Source: Chloroflexota bacterium
GTDB lineage: Bacteria > Chloroflexota > Dehalococcoidia > UBA2247 > RBG-13-53-26
Assembly: GCA_017885485.1 (NCBI GenBank)
Contig: JAFNFZ010000079.1
Location: 1-8,580 of the forward strand
Direction: 5' to 3'
Length of the DNA stretch: 8,580 nucleotides
In this document: positions 1 through 6,341 of the stretch, one piece after another
How positions within the stretch are numbered: position 1 is the first letter of the stretch
How the letters are laid out: every line of letters starts with the position of its first letter
The notes under the pieces: model-generated
What the model saw: the letters and a program-made list of their open reading frames with translations, nothing else
Database searches by the model: none
What the model was told of the DNA's origin: nothing
Translations under genes and position numbers: made by a program

Positions 1-99
1 CAACTGCTCCACATAGTCGCCGTAGCTAACGCCGTCATCGCGGAGCACATTGCAGTAGTTCCATAGTTTCTGTACGATAGCCGCTGATTCGTTTGCCAT
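1..99 (-). CDS. hsdM: Type I restriction-modification system methyltransferase subunit HsdM, N-terminal fragment (cut by window edge)
   Basis: The 33 codons present start with ATG at 99-97 and read MANESAAIVQKLWNYC, then NVLRDDGVSYGDYVEQL, with no stop before the window edge. The W-N-Y-C...L-R-D-D-G-x-S-Y-x-D-Y pattern is the usual opening of HsdM, the N6-adenine methyltransferase subunit that pairs with HsdS. The SAM-binding and NPPF motifs lie outside the window, so activity cannot be judged. The start is one base after the hsdS stop (TAG, T, ATG). Only a weak AAGG is visible upstream, inside hsdS, so translation is probably coupled to hsdS. Identification rests on the short N-terminus plus the position beside hsdS and hsdR. 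Confidence 0.88.
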   Translation of the reverse strand, partial: MANESAAIVQKLWNYCNVLRDDGVSYGDYVEQL

Positions 100-100
100 A

Positions 101-1636
101 CTACACCAACCTTGCTTGTCTGGAGCTTCGACTCTTCCGTGAAGACGTTGACCCAATGGTTCCCTTTGCCTTCTCTTCTCGTATCCGTTCGAGCAACTTC
201 TCTGCTGGTTCGTCGCTGGGATCTTGAGGCACGAGCTTGCCCTCAAAGGCAATCTTCAGGATGCTTTGCCGCAACCGCTCTGCCTTCTGTAGGCTTTGTC
301 CCACGACCTCCTCCACTTCTCTAGAAACGGTGAGGCAGCGCTCGATCTCATCTACCATCTTGTGCTGTTCAAGGATCGGGATAAGCGGAATAGGCATCAT
401 GGACAGCTTTGTGCTGTTTACATTTGCCTGACCAACCTGTTGCGAAGCGACGGATGCGATGTAGCCACGCCCATAGACCGAATTGATGAAGAATGAGAGC
501 AACTCTGGTCTATATGCATTCTCATACAGTCTAAGCCTTATCAGGTACGAGGCGAACACGGCCTGCTGGTGGGGCTTCTTGTATACAGCGGTCTTTCCCA
601 CCAGCTCCGCGCTATTCGTTCTGTTGAACAACACATCGCCATCATTGAGAACGAAATCCTCAAGTTGCGGCCAATTCCTTGGATAGAACTTCAGTCCGTC
701 GAACACCAATGTGCCATCTTGGATATTGCCCATTCTTATGACAGGAATGCCGCAGGTGTCATCAGTCGCCTTCTCAGATGTTCCATATTGCATCATTTGC
801 GTGATCTGTCCTACTGTTGTCAACACCCACCCCTCTGGCAGCTCAGGCAAGTCTGACTTGACTGTCGGCTGTGGTAAAGCAGGCTTTCCCTCTTTCTTCC
901 GTCTATCCTCTATCCGCTTCAGAAGCGCCGAGGCAGCCTCTATTTCATGTCTATGTGCCTCCCTCCATCTCTCGGTCAACTTGCCCTGAAAGGCTTCTCT
1001 CAATACTGCCTGCCTGTATCGCCTAAGCTGGGCTTTGACCTTATTGAGAGCCCCGACACCAGCATCCAGTTTGGTGAGAAGTTCTTCGATCTTTGCGATG
1101 ATGCGGCGTTGTTCGAGGAGGGGTGGAAGAGGAATAGCTACCTTGGCAAGCAAACCTGCTTTGATGGTCTGTATTGTGGTCGCACTCGTGAGTCCCTGCA
1201 CCTGAGCTTGAACCGCAGCAAACCTGAGGTAGAAGAAGACCCACTTGGACGAACACTGGTTGGCGAACAGAGATATCCTGATACAGTTGGGAGAGACCTG
1301 CGCTCCACAAAGCGCATCATCAATGATACCTACCTTGCCAATGGAGCCACGCACGCTCATCACCAAGTCGCCAGTTCCCACTATCGTTCGAGGGAAAGCG
1401 CTTGACACTTGGGGCGAGACGTACCAGTAATCATTCTCATCGTGAGAAATACTGCCGCCTTTCATGATGTGCTCCCCCCTGATGACGGGGATGCCACTAG
1501 TTAGATGCTCCATACCGTAGAACGTCGGATACCTGTAGAGTTCCCTCGAACAATAGCCCAATGTCGTACGTACCCACTTATCGGGCAGGCCAGAGGCACC
1601 CCCAGCGGCTTGTTCAAGGGGCACTCCCTTCCTCAT
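101..1636 (-). CDS. hsdS: Type I restriction-modification specificity subunit HsdS
   Basis: This 511-aa DNA-recognition subunit sets the bipartite target sequence for the HsdM/HsdR complex. It shows the two-repeat HsdS plan. Target-recognition domain 1 spans about 18-170 (LPDKWVRTTLG, then IPVIRGEHI). A central conserved helical spacer spans about 171-235 (PPLLEQRRIIAKIEELL, LREAFQGKLT). Domain 2 spans about 264-418 (LPEGWVLTTVG, then IPVIRMGNI). A second conserved helix spans about 419-475 (ILEQHKMVDEIERCL, LKIAFEGKLV). The duplicated LEQ and AF(Q/E)GKL motifs show the internal repeat. The last 20 or so residues are a Ser/Arg/Lys-rich tail, probably disordered. The ATG overlaps the hsdR stop as ATGA, indicating coupling; hsdM follows after one base. 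No second hsdS copy or recombinase lies in the window, so there is no sign of shuffling. The target sequence cannot be predicted from this. Confidence 0.96.
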   Translation of the reverse strand: MRKGVPLEQAAGGASGLPDKWVRTTLGYCSRELYRYPTFYGMEHLTSGIPVIRGEHIMKGGSISHDENDYWYVSPQVSSAFPRTIVGTGDLVMSVRGSIGKVGIIDDALCGAQVSPNCIRISLFANQCSSKWVFFYLRFAAVQAQVQGLTSATTIQTIKAGLLAKVAIPLPPLLEQRRIIAKIEELLTKLDAGVGALNKVKAQLRRYRQAVLREAFQGKLTERWREAHRHEIEAASALLKRIEDRRKKEGKPALPQPTVKSDLPELPEGWVLTTVGQITQMMQYGTSEKATDDTCGIPVIRMGNIQDGTLVFDGLKFYPRNWPQLEDFVLNDGDVLFNRTNSAELVGKTAVYKKPHQQAVFASYLIRLRLYENAYRPELLSFFINSVYGRGYIASVASQQVGQANVNSTKLSMMPIPLIPILEQHKMVDEIERCLTVSREVEEVVGQSLQKAERLRQSILKIAFEGKLVPQDPSDEPAEKLLERIREEKAKGTIGSTSSRKSRSSRQARLV

Positions 1637-4386
1637 GCCACCAAAACCTCATTCATCTCTTTCAGAATCCTATCCAGTTCGTGTTCAAAGACGTCGTTTG
1701 CCTTCACCACACCGCCCTTCTGAGAGAAGGGAGCATACTCCAAGTCATCAGTTGCTATGCTGGCTGAGGCGGCAATGTGCTCCTTTATCATCTCCAGCCA
1801 TGCTCTCTGAGTCGGCGTGAAGCGCCTCCCCAGTCGCTCCTGCTCTGAGATCCACTGGTTGAACCTTCTGTTGACTGTGTCGGGGAACGGTTCCAGCACA
1901 TCGCTCTTGCCAGTAGCGAAGCGCACCAGAGAGATGATATTGGTCAGCAGCTTCTGTGGCCCCGCACCCTTCACCTTGGCCTTCTCCAGTTGCTCATAAG
2001 CCTGCCATACAAGATCGGGACTGAGGTTGTAAGGCGGCTTAGCGATCGCCTCCGAAAGCTGCTTGATCTCATTGTAGGTCAGATGACGCTTGCCGTATGG
2101 CAGACTGTAGATGATCTGTATGGCTGTCAGTTCGTCCTTGTTGTCCTCGATGAACTTCTTGAAAGTATCCACGATGGAGAGAGCTTTCTGCTTGGCCTTG
2201 TCGTCAAACGCCGCCAGAATCAGGGTATCCTTGCTCACCGTGTCAATGATCTGCTCGCATTTCTTCTTGATCTCGATCAACGTGTTCCTGTAGGCGGGTC
2301 TCTCAAATAGGGTGCAGGCTTCCTTTGCCAGTTCGTCTGAAGCCTTCATGATCTGCTCTGGTGTTGGTGTCTCAGTCCGATAGATCTCCTTTGCCTTATC
2401 AACCTGTCGATCAGGGTCAACAGCATCAAGCAGGCCGTTTATGACCTCGGTTGATGGCTTGCCTGCGGCAGCCTCTTGAAGCGTCTTCCTGTCGTCGTCC
2501 TCAATCTCTCTGTCGAGTCTGGCGAGTCTTGCTGCCAATGAGGTGAGACTGTCCTCATCCCTGTTGCCTAGCGCCACCGACATGACGAGCTTGTCGAATG
2601 GTACGCTGTGCTTGCGCTCAAGCGGTCGTGAGTCGGTCTTGTCGTTCTCGCACACACCCACAGCATCTACGATGACAAAACGAGTCTTGGCCGAGGTGTC
2701 GGGTGTGACCGACTTGAGGTCAGTCGAGGATATCGTTCTGGTACCACGCCCTTTCATCTGCTCGAAGTAGACTCTGGACTTCACGTCCCTCATGAATATC
2801 AGGCATTCTAGGGGTCTGATGTCAGTCCCCGTCGAAATCATGTCCACAGTGACCGCTATTCGAGGATTGTACGAATTGCGGAAGCTGGCGATAAGGTCTT
2901 CGGCTTTCTCCCCTGTCGTTCTGTACGTTATCTTCTTGCAGAAATCGTTCCCCTTGCCAAACTCTTCACGCACTATGTGGACGATGTCTTCCGCATGAGA
3001 ATCGTCCTTGGCGAAGATTAGAGTCTTCGGAACCTCTGTTCTCCGAGGGAAGATGTCGGTAAAGAGCCGTTCCTTGAACGTCTTCATGATGGTTCTTATC
3101 TGATCGGGAGCTACCACATCTCGATCTAGTTGGCTGGCCTCGTACTCCATTTCCTCATCAAGTTGCTGCCAACGGATCTCTCTGGTGAGCTTATTCCGCT
3201 TGTCAACGCAGAAACCCGCTTCCACTTTGCTTCCCTTCTGGGTGACCTCGGTACTTATCCTGTAAACGTCATAGCCCACGTTGACACCATCTGCAACCGC
3301 CCTCTCGTGACTGTATTCCGTAACCAGATTCTGATTGAAGAAGCCCAGCGTCTGTTTCGACGGTGTTGCCGTGAGCCCAATGATAAAGCCGTCGAAATAC
3401 TCCAGCACCTGCCGCCACAGATGGTAGATGGAACGATGGCATTCATCGGTAACAATGAAGTCGAAGTACTCTATGGGTATCTGGGGGTTGTAGGAGATCT
3501 GCCTTGGTTTCTCTTCCATTGGTGTTAGATCAAAGATGGACTTCTCGTCAAGTTCAGCATCAAACTCAGGTTCGCCGCTCAGCATTGAGTAGAGCCTCTG
3601 AATGGTGGTAATGCAGACACGAGATACAGGGTCTAGAGTGTTCGAGGTAAGATGCTGGACATTGTATAGCTCAGTGAACTTCCTGCCGTCATCGGGAGTC
3701 ACATATTGCTGGAATTCCCTCTTGGTTTGACGACCCAGATTGCCCCGATCAACCAAGAAGAGCACCCTTCTGGCATTCGCAAACTTCACCAGCCTGTAGG
3801 TAGAGCTTATGGCCGTGTATGTCTTTCCGCCCCCTGAGGCCATCTGGATCAGCGCCCTCGGCTTTGCCTCTGCAAGAGACCTATCAAGACTTACGATGGC
3901 TTCGATTTGGCAGTCTCTCAGCCCAGTCTTGATCAGCGGCGGTAGCGCCTTGAGTCTTGCCCTCAGGGTATCTTGCTGTGACAGCCACTCCCTGAGTGTC
4001 TCTGGTCTATGAAATGCAAACACCCTGCGAGAACGTGCGTCAGGGTCTCCAATGTCTCTGAACAAGGTCTCGGTTCCAGTGCTCTCGTAGGCAAAACGGA
4101 TCTTCTCCTTGGCAGTAGAGAGGCTTTCAGTGATGCTTTCTATGTACTTGTTTGATTGGGCGTCCACTCCGCCTAGCGTGGTCCCCTCTGGCTTAGCCTC
4201 GACAACACCTACAGGCCTTCTGTCCACGAATAACACATAGTCAGCAGCACCAGCCTTCAGAGGGAACTCACGAACAGCAATGCCCAGCGAGGATGAAGGG
4301 CTCCACTGTTGATAGTCTTGAACAGCCCAGCCAGCAGCGTCTAGCTGTCGATCAATTAGCTGTCTGGCCTTTTCCTCTGGCTTCAT
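1633..4386 (-). CDS. hsdR: Type I restriction endonuclease motor/nuclease subunit HsdR (EcoEI/type IB-like)
   Basis: This 917-aa ATP-dependent translocase and endonuclease cleaves unmodified DNA when bound to HsdM-HsdS. The N-terminal nuclease core is visible as D49, E63-A-K65 and Q77-S-N-K-Y81 (the D...ExK plus QxxxY pattern of HsdR and RecB-family nucleases). SF2 helicase motifs follow in order: Walker A ASGGGKT (183-189), Walker B DECH (314-317), motif III GLTATP (337-342), motif IV TLIFAK (455-460), motif V STGTDIRPL (518-526) and motif VI QMKGRGTR (543-550). The helical C-terminal part from about 720 to 900 resembles the EcoEI R C-terminal domain. All key residues are present, so the enzyme looks functional. 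The chosen ATG at 4386-4384 has a nearby GGAG, rather close (2 nt). It is first in the operon, behind the promoter at 4447-4455. The order R-S-M differs from the more familiar R-M-S and M-S-R orders. Confidence 0.97.
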   Translation of the reverse strand: MKPEEKARQLIDRQLDAAGWAVQDYQQWSPSSSLGIAVREFPLKAGAADYVLFVDRRPVGVVEAKPEGTTLGGVDAQSNKYIESITESLSTAKEKIRFAYESTGTETLFRDIGDPDARSRRVFAFHRPETLREWLSQQDTLRARLKALPPLIKTGLRDCQIEAIVSLDRSLAEAKPRALIQMASGGGKTYTAISSTYRLVKFANARRVLFLVDRGNLGRQTKREFQQYVTPDDGRKFTELYNVQHLTSNTLDPVSRVCITTIQRLYSMLSGEPEFDAELDEKSIFDLTPMEEKPRQISYNPQIPIEYFDFIVTDECHRSIYHLWRQVLEYFDGFIIGLTATPSKQTLGFFNQNLVTEYSHERAVADGVNVGYDVYRISTEVTQKGSKVEAGFCVDKRNKLTREIRWQQLDEEMEYEASQLDRDVVAPDQIRTIMKTFKERLFTDIFPRRTEVPKTLIFAKDDSHAEDIVHIVREEFGKGNDFCKKITYRTTGEKAEDLIASFRNSYNPRIAVTVDMISTGTDIRPLECLIFMRDVKSRVYFEQMKGRGTRTISSTDLKSVTPDTSAKTRFVIVDAVGVCENDKTDSRPLERKHSVPFDKLVMSVALGNRDEDSLTSLAARLARLDREIEDDDRKTLQEAAAGKPSTEVINGLLDAVDPDRQVDKAKEIYRTETPTPEQIMKASDELAKEACTLFERPAYRNTLIEIKKKCEQIIDTVSKDTLILAAFDDKAKQKALSIVDTFKKFIEDNKDELTAIQIIYSLPYGKRHLTYNEIKQLSEAIAKPPYNLSPDLVWQAYEQLEKAKVKGAGPQKLLTNIISLVRFATGKSDVLEPFPDTVNRRFNQWISEQERLGRRFTPTQRAWLEMIKEHIAASASIATDDLEYAPFSQKGGVVKANDVFEHELDRILKEMNEVLVA

Positions 4387-4446
4387 GTCTCCACGTTGTC
4401 ATCAAGGTCTGTGTTGCGCGGTGAAGCAGGGAGAATCTCCTGCGAC

Positions 4447-4455
4447 ATTATACCA
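4447..4455 (-). promoter_or_regulatory. Putative extended -10 promoter for hsdRSM
   Basis: On the minus strand the sequence reads TGGTATAATGTCGC, giving a perfect TATAAT (4452-4447) with the TGn extension (4455-4453). No convincing -35 box stands 17 nt upstream, as is common for extended -10 promoters. Transcription would start near 4440, giving a 5' leader of about 50 nt before the hsdR ATG at 4386. The same 14-nt string occurs upstream of the gene at 6342. Confidence 0.55.
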
Positions 4456-4480
4456 ACCCCAACCTCAAGGTGGATACCCA

Positions 4481-4523
4481 AGCATATTTCTCCCCCCCCC
4501 ATATATGGGGGGGGAGAAATGCT
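4481..4523. repeat. C/G-rich palindrome (C9-ATATAT-G8) upstream of the hsd promoter
   Basis: The left arm AGCATATTTCTC runs into nine C (4492-4500), followed by ATATAT and eight G (4507-4514), then AGAAATGCT. The arms pair over their whole length apart from a 2-nt AT bulge and the unequal C/G count. It lies between the stop of the small gene at 4561 and the hsdR promoter, so it could end transcription of the former. There is no clear U tract, so a standard Rho-independent terminator is not supported. The TCTCCCC...GGGGAGA core is shared with the palindrome at 5147-5173, suggesting a dispersed repeat family. The homopolymer runs could slip in replication or sequencing. Confidence 0.85.
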
Positions 4524-4560
4524 GTTTCAACCCACGCGCCCAGCACAAAAGGTGACTCCG

Positions 4561-4806
4561 TCACTCCCCGTCATGGCATCTCTCCTCCCCTATGTACTTC
4601 ACCCCTGCCCTCGCGTAGGCCATCTTGATCCAGTCCTCCTTCCCATGCTTGCGGAGGGTTCCCTCACACCGCTTCCCCTGGCTGATTATCCGTTGTAGTT
4701 CCTCACGGTCATCAGTTGCTATGATGTCTGGGTCACCGCGCAACTTGCGCTCGGCAAGGAGTCCGTCTTGAACTGCCCGACTGGCAACTGCATCTGCCCA
4801 TGTCAT
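4561..4806 (-). CDS. Small protein of unknown function upstream of hsdR
   Basis: This 81-aa product starts MTWADAVASRAVQDGLL and ends GVKYIGEERCHDGE. It is charged and probably soluble, with no signal peptide or membrane segment, and I recognise no family. Support for it being real is the strong GGAGGAGG just upstream of the ATG at 4806-4804 (about 3-4 nt away), a protein-like Asp/Glu/Lys/Arg-rich composition, and the same orientation as hsdR. The central part (residues about 20-60) looks helical. The hsdR start is 174 nt further on, with its own promoter between, so it is not tightly part of the operon. It could be a fragment of a longer gene or a regulator; nothing in the sequence decides. 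Confidence 0.55.
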   Translation of the reverse strand: MTWADAVASRAVQDGLLAERKLRGDPDIIATDDREELQRIISQGKRCEGTLRKHGKEDWIKMAYARAGVKYIGEERCHDGE

Positions 4807-4850
4807 AATCCTCCTCCTTCACTTCCAGCTACGGGCTATCAAGGTTGTGG

Positions 4851-4904
4851 CCTGAGGGCAAACGTCTCAGGAAACAAAGAAACCTCTTGGCAGAGGTCTC
4901 TGCC
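4851..4904 (-). promoter_or_regulatory. Leader with mutually exclusive hairpins upstream of the small gene
   Basis: Three inverted repeats sit 45-100 nt upstream of the ATG at 4806. GGCAGAG/CTCTGCC (4889-4904, 2-nt gap) and ACCTCT/AGAGGT (4882-4897, 4-nt loop) share bases and cannot form together. CCTGAG/CTCAGG (4851-4871, 9-nt loop) follows. Read leftward, the ACCTCT/AGAGGT hairpin is followed by TTCTTTGTTTCC, a terminator-like U-rich run. The arrangement resembles an attenuator, but the stems are short and no ligand-binding domain or leader peptide is recognised. Confidence 0.3.
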
Positions 4905-5046
4905 TTCCTTTCCGCAGCCGTCGCTGTGGCGTATCGGCTGGCGTTGGCACCTTCCGAAAGGCTCAGGTTGCCGTGCGGGTCATCGGGCCAGTTCCCTCGC
5001 CGCAACTCTCGATACCCTTGTTCTTCTGTTAACCTACGACAGCTTC

Positions 5047-5075
5047 ATTCTAGCACTTCAGCATAAGTGGGTCAC
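5047..5075 (-). promoter_or_regulatory. Possible leftward promoter for the small gene, with a 5-bp inverted repeat in the spacer
   Basis: On the minus strand GTGACC (5075-5070) is followed after exactly 17 nt by TAGAAT (5052-5047). These match four and five of six consensus bases. The spacer contains CACTT-ATGCTG-AAGTG (5054-5069), which could be a small operator. It would give a leader of about 230 nt before the ATG at 4806, passing through the hairpins at 4851-4904. No transcript evidence is available. Confidence 0.3.
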
Positions 5076-5146
5076 TGGGGGCTGATGTTGCTCCCAGCAT
5101 CGGTGGGGATTCCAGAGGATGAATCGATTACCTGTGAGAAGTAACC

Positions 5147-5173
5147 ATCTCTCCCCCTGTAAGGGGGAGAGAT
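5147..5173. repeat. C/G-rich palindrome, second copy of the family
   Basis: ATCTCTCCCCC (5147-5157) and GGGGGAGAGAT (5163-5173) are perfect 11-bp inverted arms around TGTAA. The TCTCCCCC...GGGGGAGA core matches the palindrome at 4481-4523, so the two are probably members of one dispersed family of small palindromes. A terminator role is possible, but no U tract follows on either strand. Confidence 0.8.
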
Positions 5174-5230
5174 TAGTCTTCCAAGCCACTTACCTACTCA
5201 CCCCCGTGTGTGTCCACACAGATGTTGTGT

Positions 5231-5307
5231 TTCCTGATTACCGATTCCTGATTACCGATTCTCGATTCCACATTCCACATACCACATACCACATTCCCCA
5301 TACCATC
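5231..5307. repeat. Array of eleven degenerate heptanucleotide repeats
   Basis: The 77 nt divide exactly into eleven 7-nt units: TTCCTGA, TTACCGA, TTCCTGA, TTACCGA, TTCTCGA, TTCCACA twice, TACCACA twice, TTCCCCA and TACCATC. The first four form a 14-nt unit repeated twice. The consensus is close to TTCCNNA. This is a short tandem heptamer repeat of the general kind seen in cyanobacterial and some other genomes. It is not a CRISPR array, as there are no spacers. Confidence 0.85.
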
Positions 5308-5324
5308 ACACCATGACCATACAC

Positions 5325-5350
5325 TATGGGGATCAAAGATATGGGGATCA
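5325..5350. repeat. 11-nt direct repeat TATGGGGATCA, 15-nt period
   Basis: TATGGGGATCA occurs at 5325-5335 and 5340-5350, separated by AAGA. It lies just past the heptamer array and about 150 nt upstream of the gene at 5497. Two equal sites at a 15-nt period could bind a regulator, or may simply continue the simple-sequence drift of the neighbouring array. Confidence 0.55.
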
Positions 5351-5496
5351 TGCTTTTCCGTTCAGAGAACAGAAACACGACAGAGAAGGGGCCATTGCGC
5401 CCCCCTTTGCATCCAAGGTGAGGCTGGGCTACCATTGTGCCACCGAGTTCGCAGGGCAGTCTACTGCGACTTGGACGAGAGCGGAGAGCTAGTATA

Positions 5497-6054
5497 GTGG
5501 CCAGCGAGTTCCGAGAACGTACGCGCACGAAGTTGCAGTACGCAAAACTACATCTGGATGAAATCCTATCCCGAAACGGCCCTTATCAAGCCGATGCGTT
5601 TGCACGCGCTCACGAGGAGAGCGTCCTTTTCCATGTTGTCGGCGCGAAGGATTCATTTCTTCAGGAAATCAATGATGCCTACGGACGTCCCCTAGACCCC
5701 GATAGGGTCAAGGAGAAGAGTCTGGAGAAGGAACTGAAGAAGAAAGGCTTTCAGTGCCAAGCACTTAGCAGAGTCCTAGAATTGGAGAGGGACAAGACAA
5801 GCTGGCTTGCTCAGACAATTCGGCTGAGGCACCAAGGCACACATCGCTTCCACATATCCCACGGTTTCCATGAGGGCGATGAATTCGATGGACAAGTGTT
5901 TTTCAGAGACCCACGCACCAAAGAGGAGATTCAGGTACCCATCGAATCATTCCTTGAAGACTGCGTAGAGAAAATGACACAGCTCACTGAGGATTTGCGC
6001 CATACGCTGGAAGTCGAAACACAAAGCCAGTCTCGCCCTATCATCAAACTTTAG
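5497..6054 (+). CDS. Protein of unknown function, possibly HEPN-like
   Basis: With GTG at 5497 the product has 185 aa; GGAGAG (5483-5488) stands 8 nt upstream, which is why this start is preferred. The frame is open back to a TGA at 5419, and GTG at 5437 would add 20 residues (205 aa) but has a poorer ribosome site. The protein is mostly helical and highly charged, with no signal peptide or membrane segment. In the 185-aa form, R111-H-Q-G-T-H116 (after LAQTIRL) fits the R-X4-6-H signature of HEPN domains, many of which are ribonucleases in toxin-antitoxin and abortive-infection systems. Acidic and Arg-rich helices precede it, and a glycine-rich segment (HGFHEGDEFDG) follows. The family name is an inference from that motif and the helical pattern only. 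It has no visible antitoxin partner; the next gene is 287 nt away. Confidence 0.72.
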   Translation: MASEFRERTRTKLQYAKLHLDEILSRNGPYQADAFARAHEESVLFHVVGAKDSFLQEINDAYGRPLDPDRVKEKSLEKELKKKGFQCQALSRVLELERDKTSWLAQTIRLRHQGTHRFHISHGFHEGDEFDGQVFFRDPRTKEEIQVPIESFLEDCVEKMTQLTEDLRHTLEVETQSQSRPIIKL

Positions 6055-6133
6055 AACCTCAGCCTGCCCCCTTCATGCCTTCAGGGCTTCACCAGAGGCC
6101 ATAGGACGCGGGTTGAACATGACCCATGACCGT

Positions 6134-6177
6134 TGGGACACGACCGACTCAATCCCGCACCGAAATTCGGTGTCCCA
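6134..6177. repeat. Inverted repeats downstream of the HEPN-like gene
   Basis: TGGGACAC (6134-6141) pairs with GTGTCCCA (6170-6177) across 28 nt. Within the right part CACCGAA/TTCGGTG (6158-6172) forms a compact 7-bp palindrome with a 1-nt centre. The two pairings share bases. No U tract follows, so a terminator is not supported. It may be a protein-binding site for the promoter at 6268 or chance structure. Confidence 0.45.
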
Positions 6178-6267
6178 TCGTAGCAGAACTGTATCCACCA
6201 TTACCTAGTCCCACCAGCACCTTGCGGAGATTCGCACTGTCTGCCCTGTCTCCAAGCTGATATCGGG

Positions 6268-6276
6268 TGGTATAAT
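6268..6276 (+). promoter_or_regulatory. Putative extended -10 promoter for the NTF2-like gene
   Basis: TGG-TATAAT (6268-6276) is an extended -10 with a perfect hexamer; the -35 region is weak. Transcription would start near 6283, about 60 nt before the chosen ATG at 6342. This rules out the GTG-type start near 6288, which would leave almost no leader. The 14 nt TGGTATAATGTCGC (6268-6281) are identical to the hsdR promoter. Confidence 0.55.
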
Positions 6277-6341
6277 GTCGCCGAGGAATGGTTCTGTCCA
6301 GCCATTCCATCGAAAGAACAAGAAGAGGGAGGGGCAGTGCA

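Larger units (their letters stand above)
4807..5496. other. Intergenic stretch of about 690 nt between two divergently transcribed genes
   Basis: No convincing gene is seen here; the short reading frames have no good ribosome binding sites or protein-like composition. It contains leader hairpins (4851-4904), a possible leftward promoter (5047-5075), a C/G-rich palindrome (5147-5173), a heptamer array (5231-5307), an 11-nt direct repeat (5325-5350) and a GGGGC/GCCCC hairpin with a 6-nt loop followed by TTT (5388-5408). The right end holds an in-frame GTG at 5437 that is an alternative start for the next gene. The repeat density suggests regulatory or decayed DNA. Confidence 0.6.

Noticed and set aside
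947..1405. Plus-strand reading frame of 152 codons inside hsdS
   Set aside because: It is antisense to the well-supported hsdS, with no ribosome site and no recognisable protein pattern.
101..1636. Phase-variable hsdS shuffling
   Set aside because: Only one hsdS is present, with no partial copies, inverted repeats or recombinase in the window.
3130..3528. Plus-strand reading frame of 132 codons inside hsdR
   Set aside because: It is a shadow of the hsdR helicase region on the opposite strand.
4768..5085. Plus-strand frames of 105 and 73 codons (4768-5085, 4845-5066)
   Set aside because: No ribosome site, Cys/Trp/Ser-rich artefact-like composition, and overlap with the leader hairpins.
5231..5307. 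CRISPR array
   Set aside because: Units are 7 nt, contiguous and without spacers, and no cas gene is present.
5437..5496. GTG at 5437 as start of the HEPN-like gene
   Set aside because: Possible, but its best ribosome-like sequence is 13 nt away, whereas GTG 5497 has GGAGAG at 8 nt. Kept as an alternative.
5238..5528. Minus-strand reading frame of 96 codons
   Set aside because: Its C-terminal part is a translation of the heptamer array (YVVCGMW type) and it overlaps the better-supported gene on the other strand.
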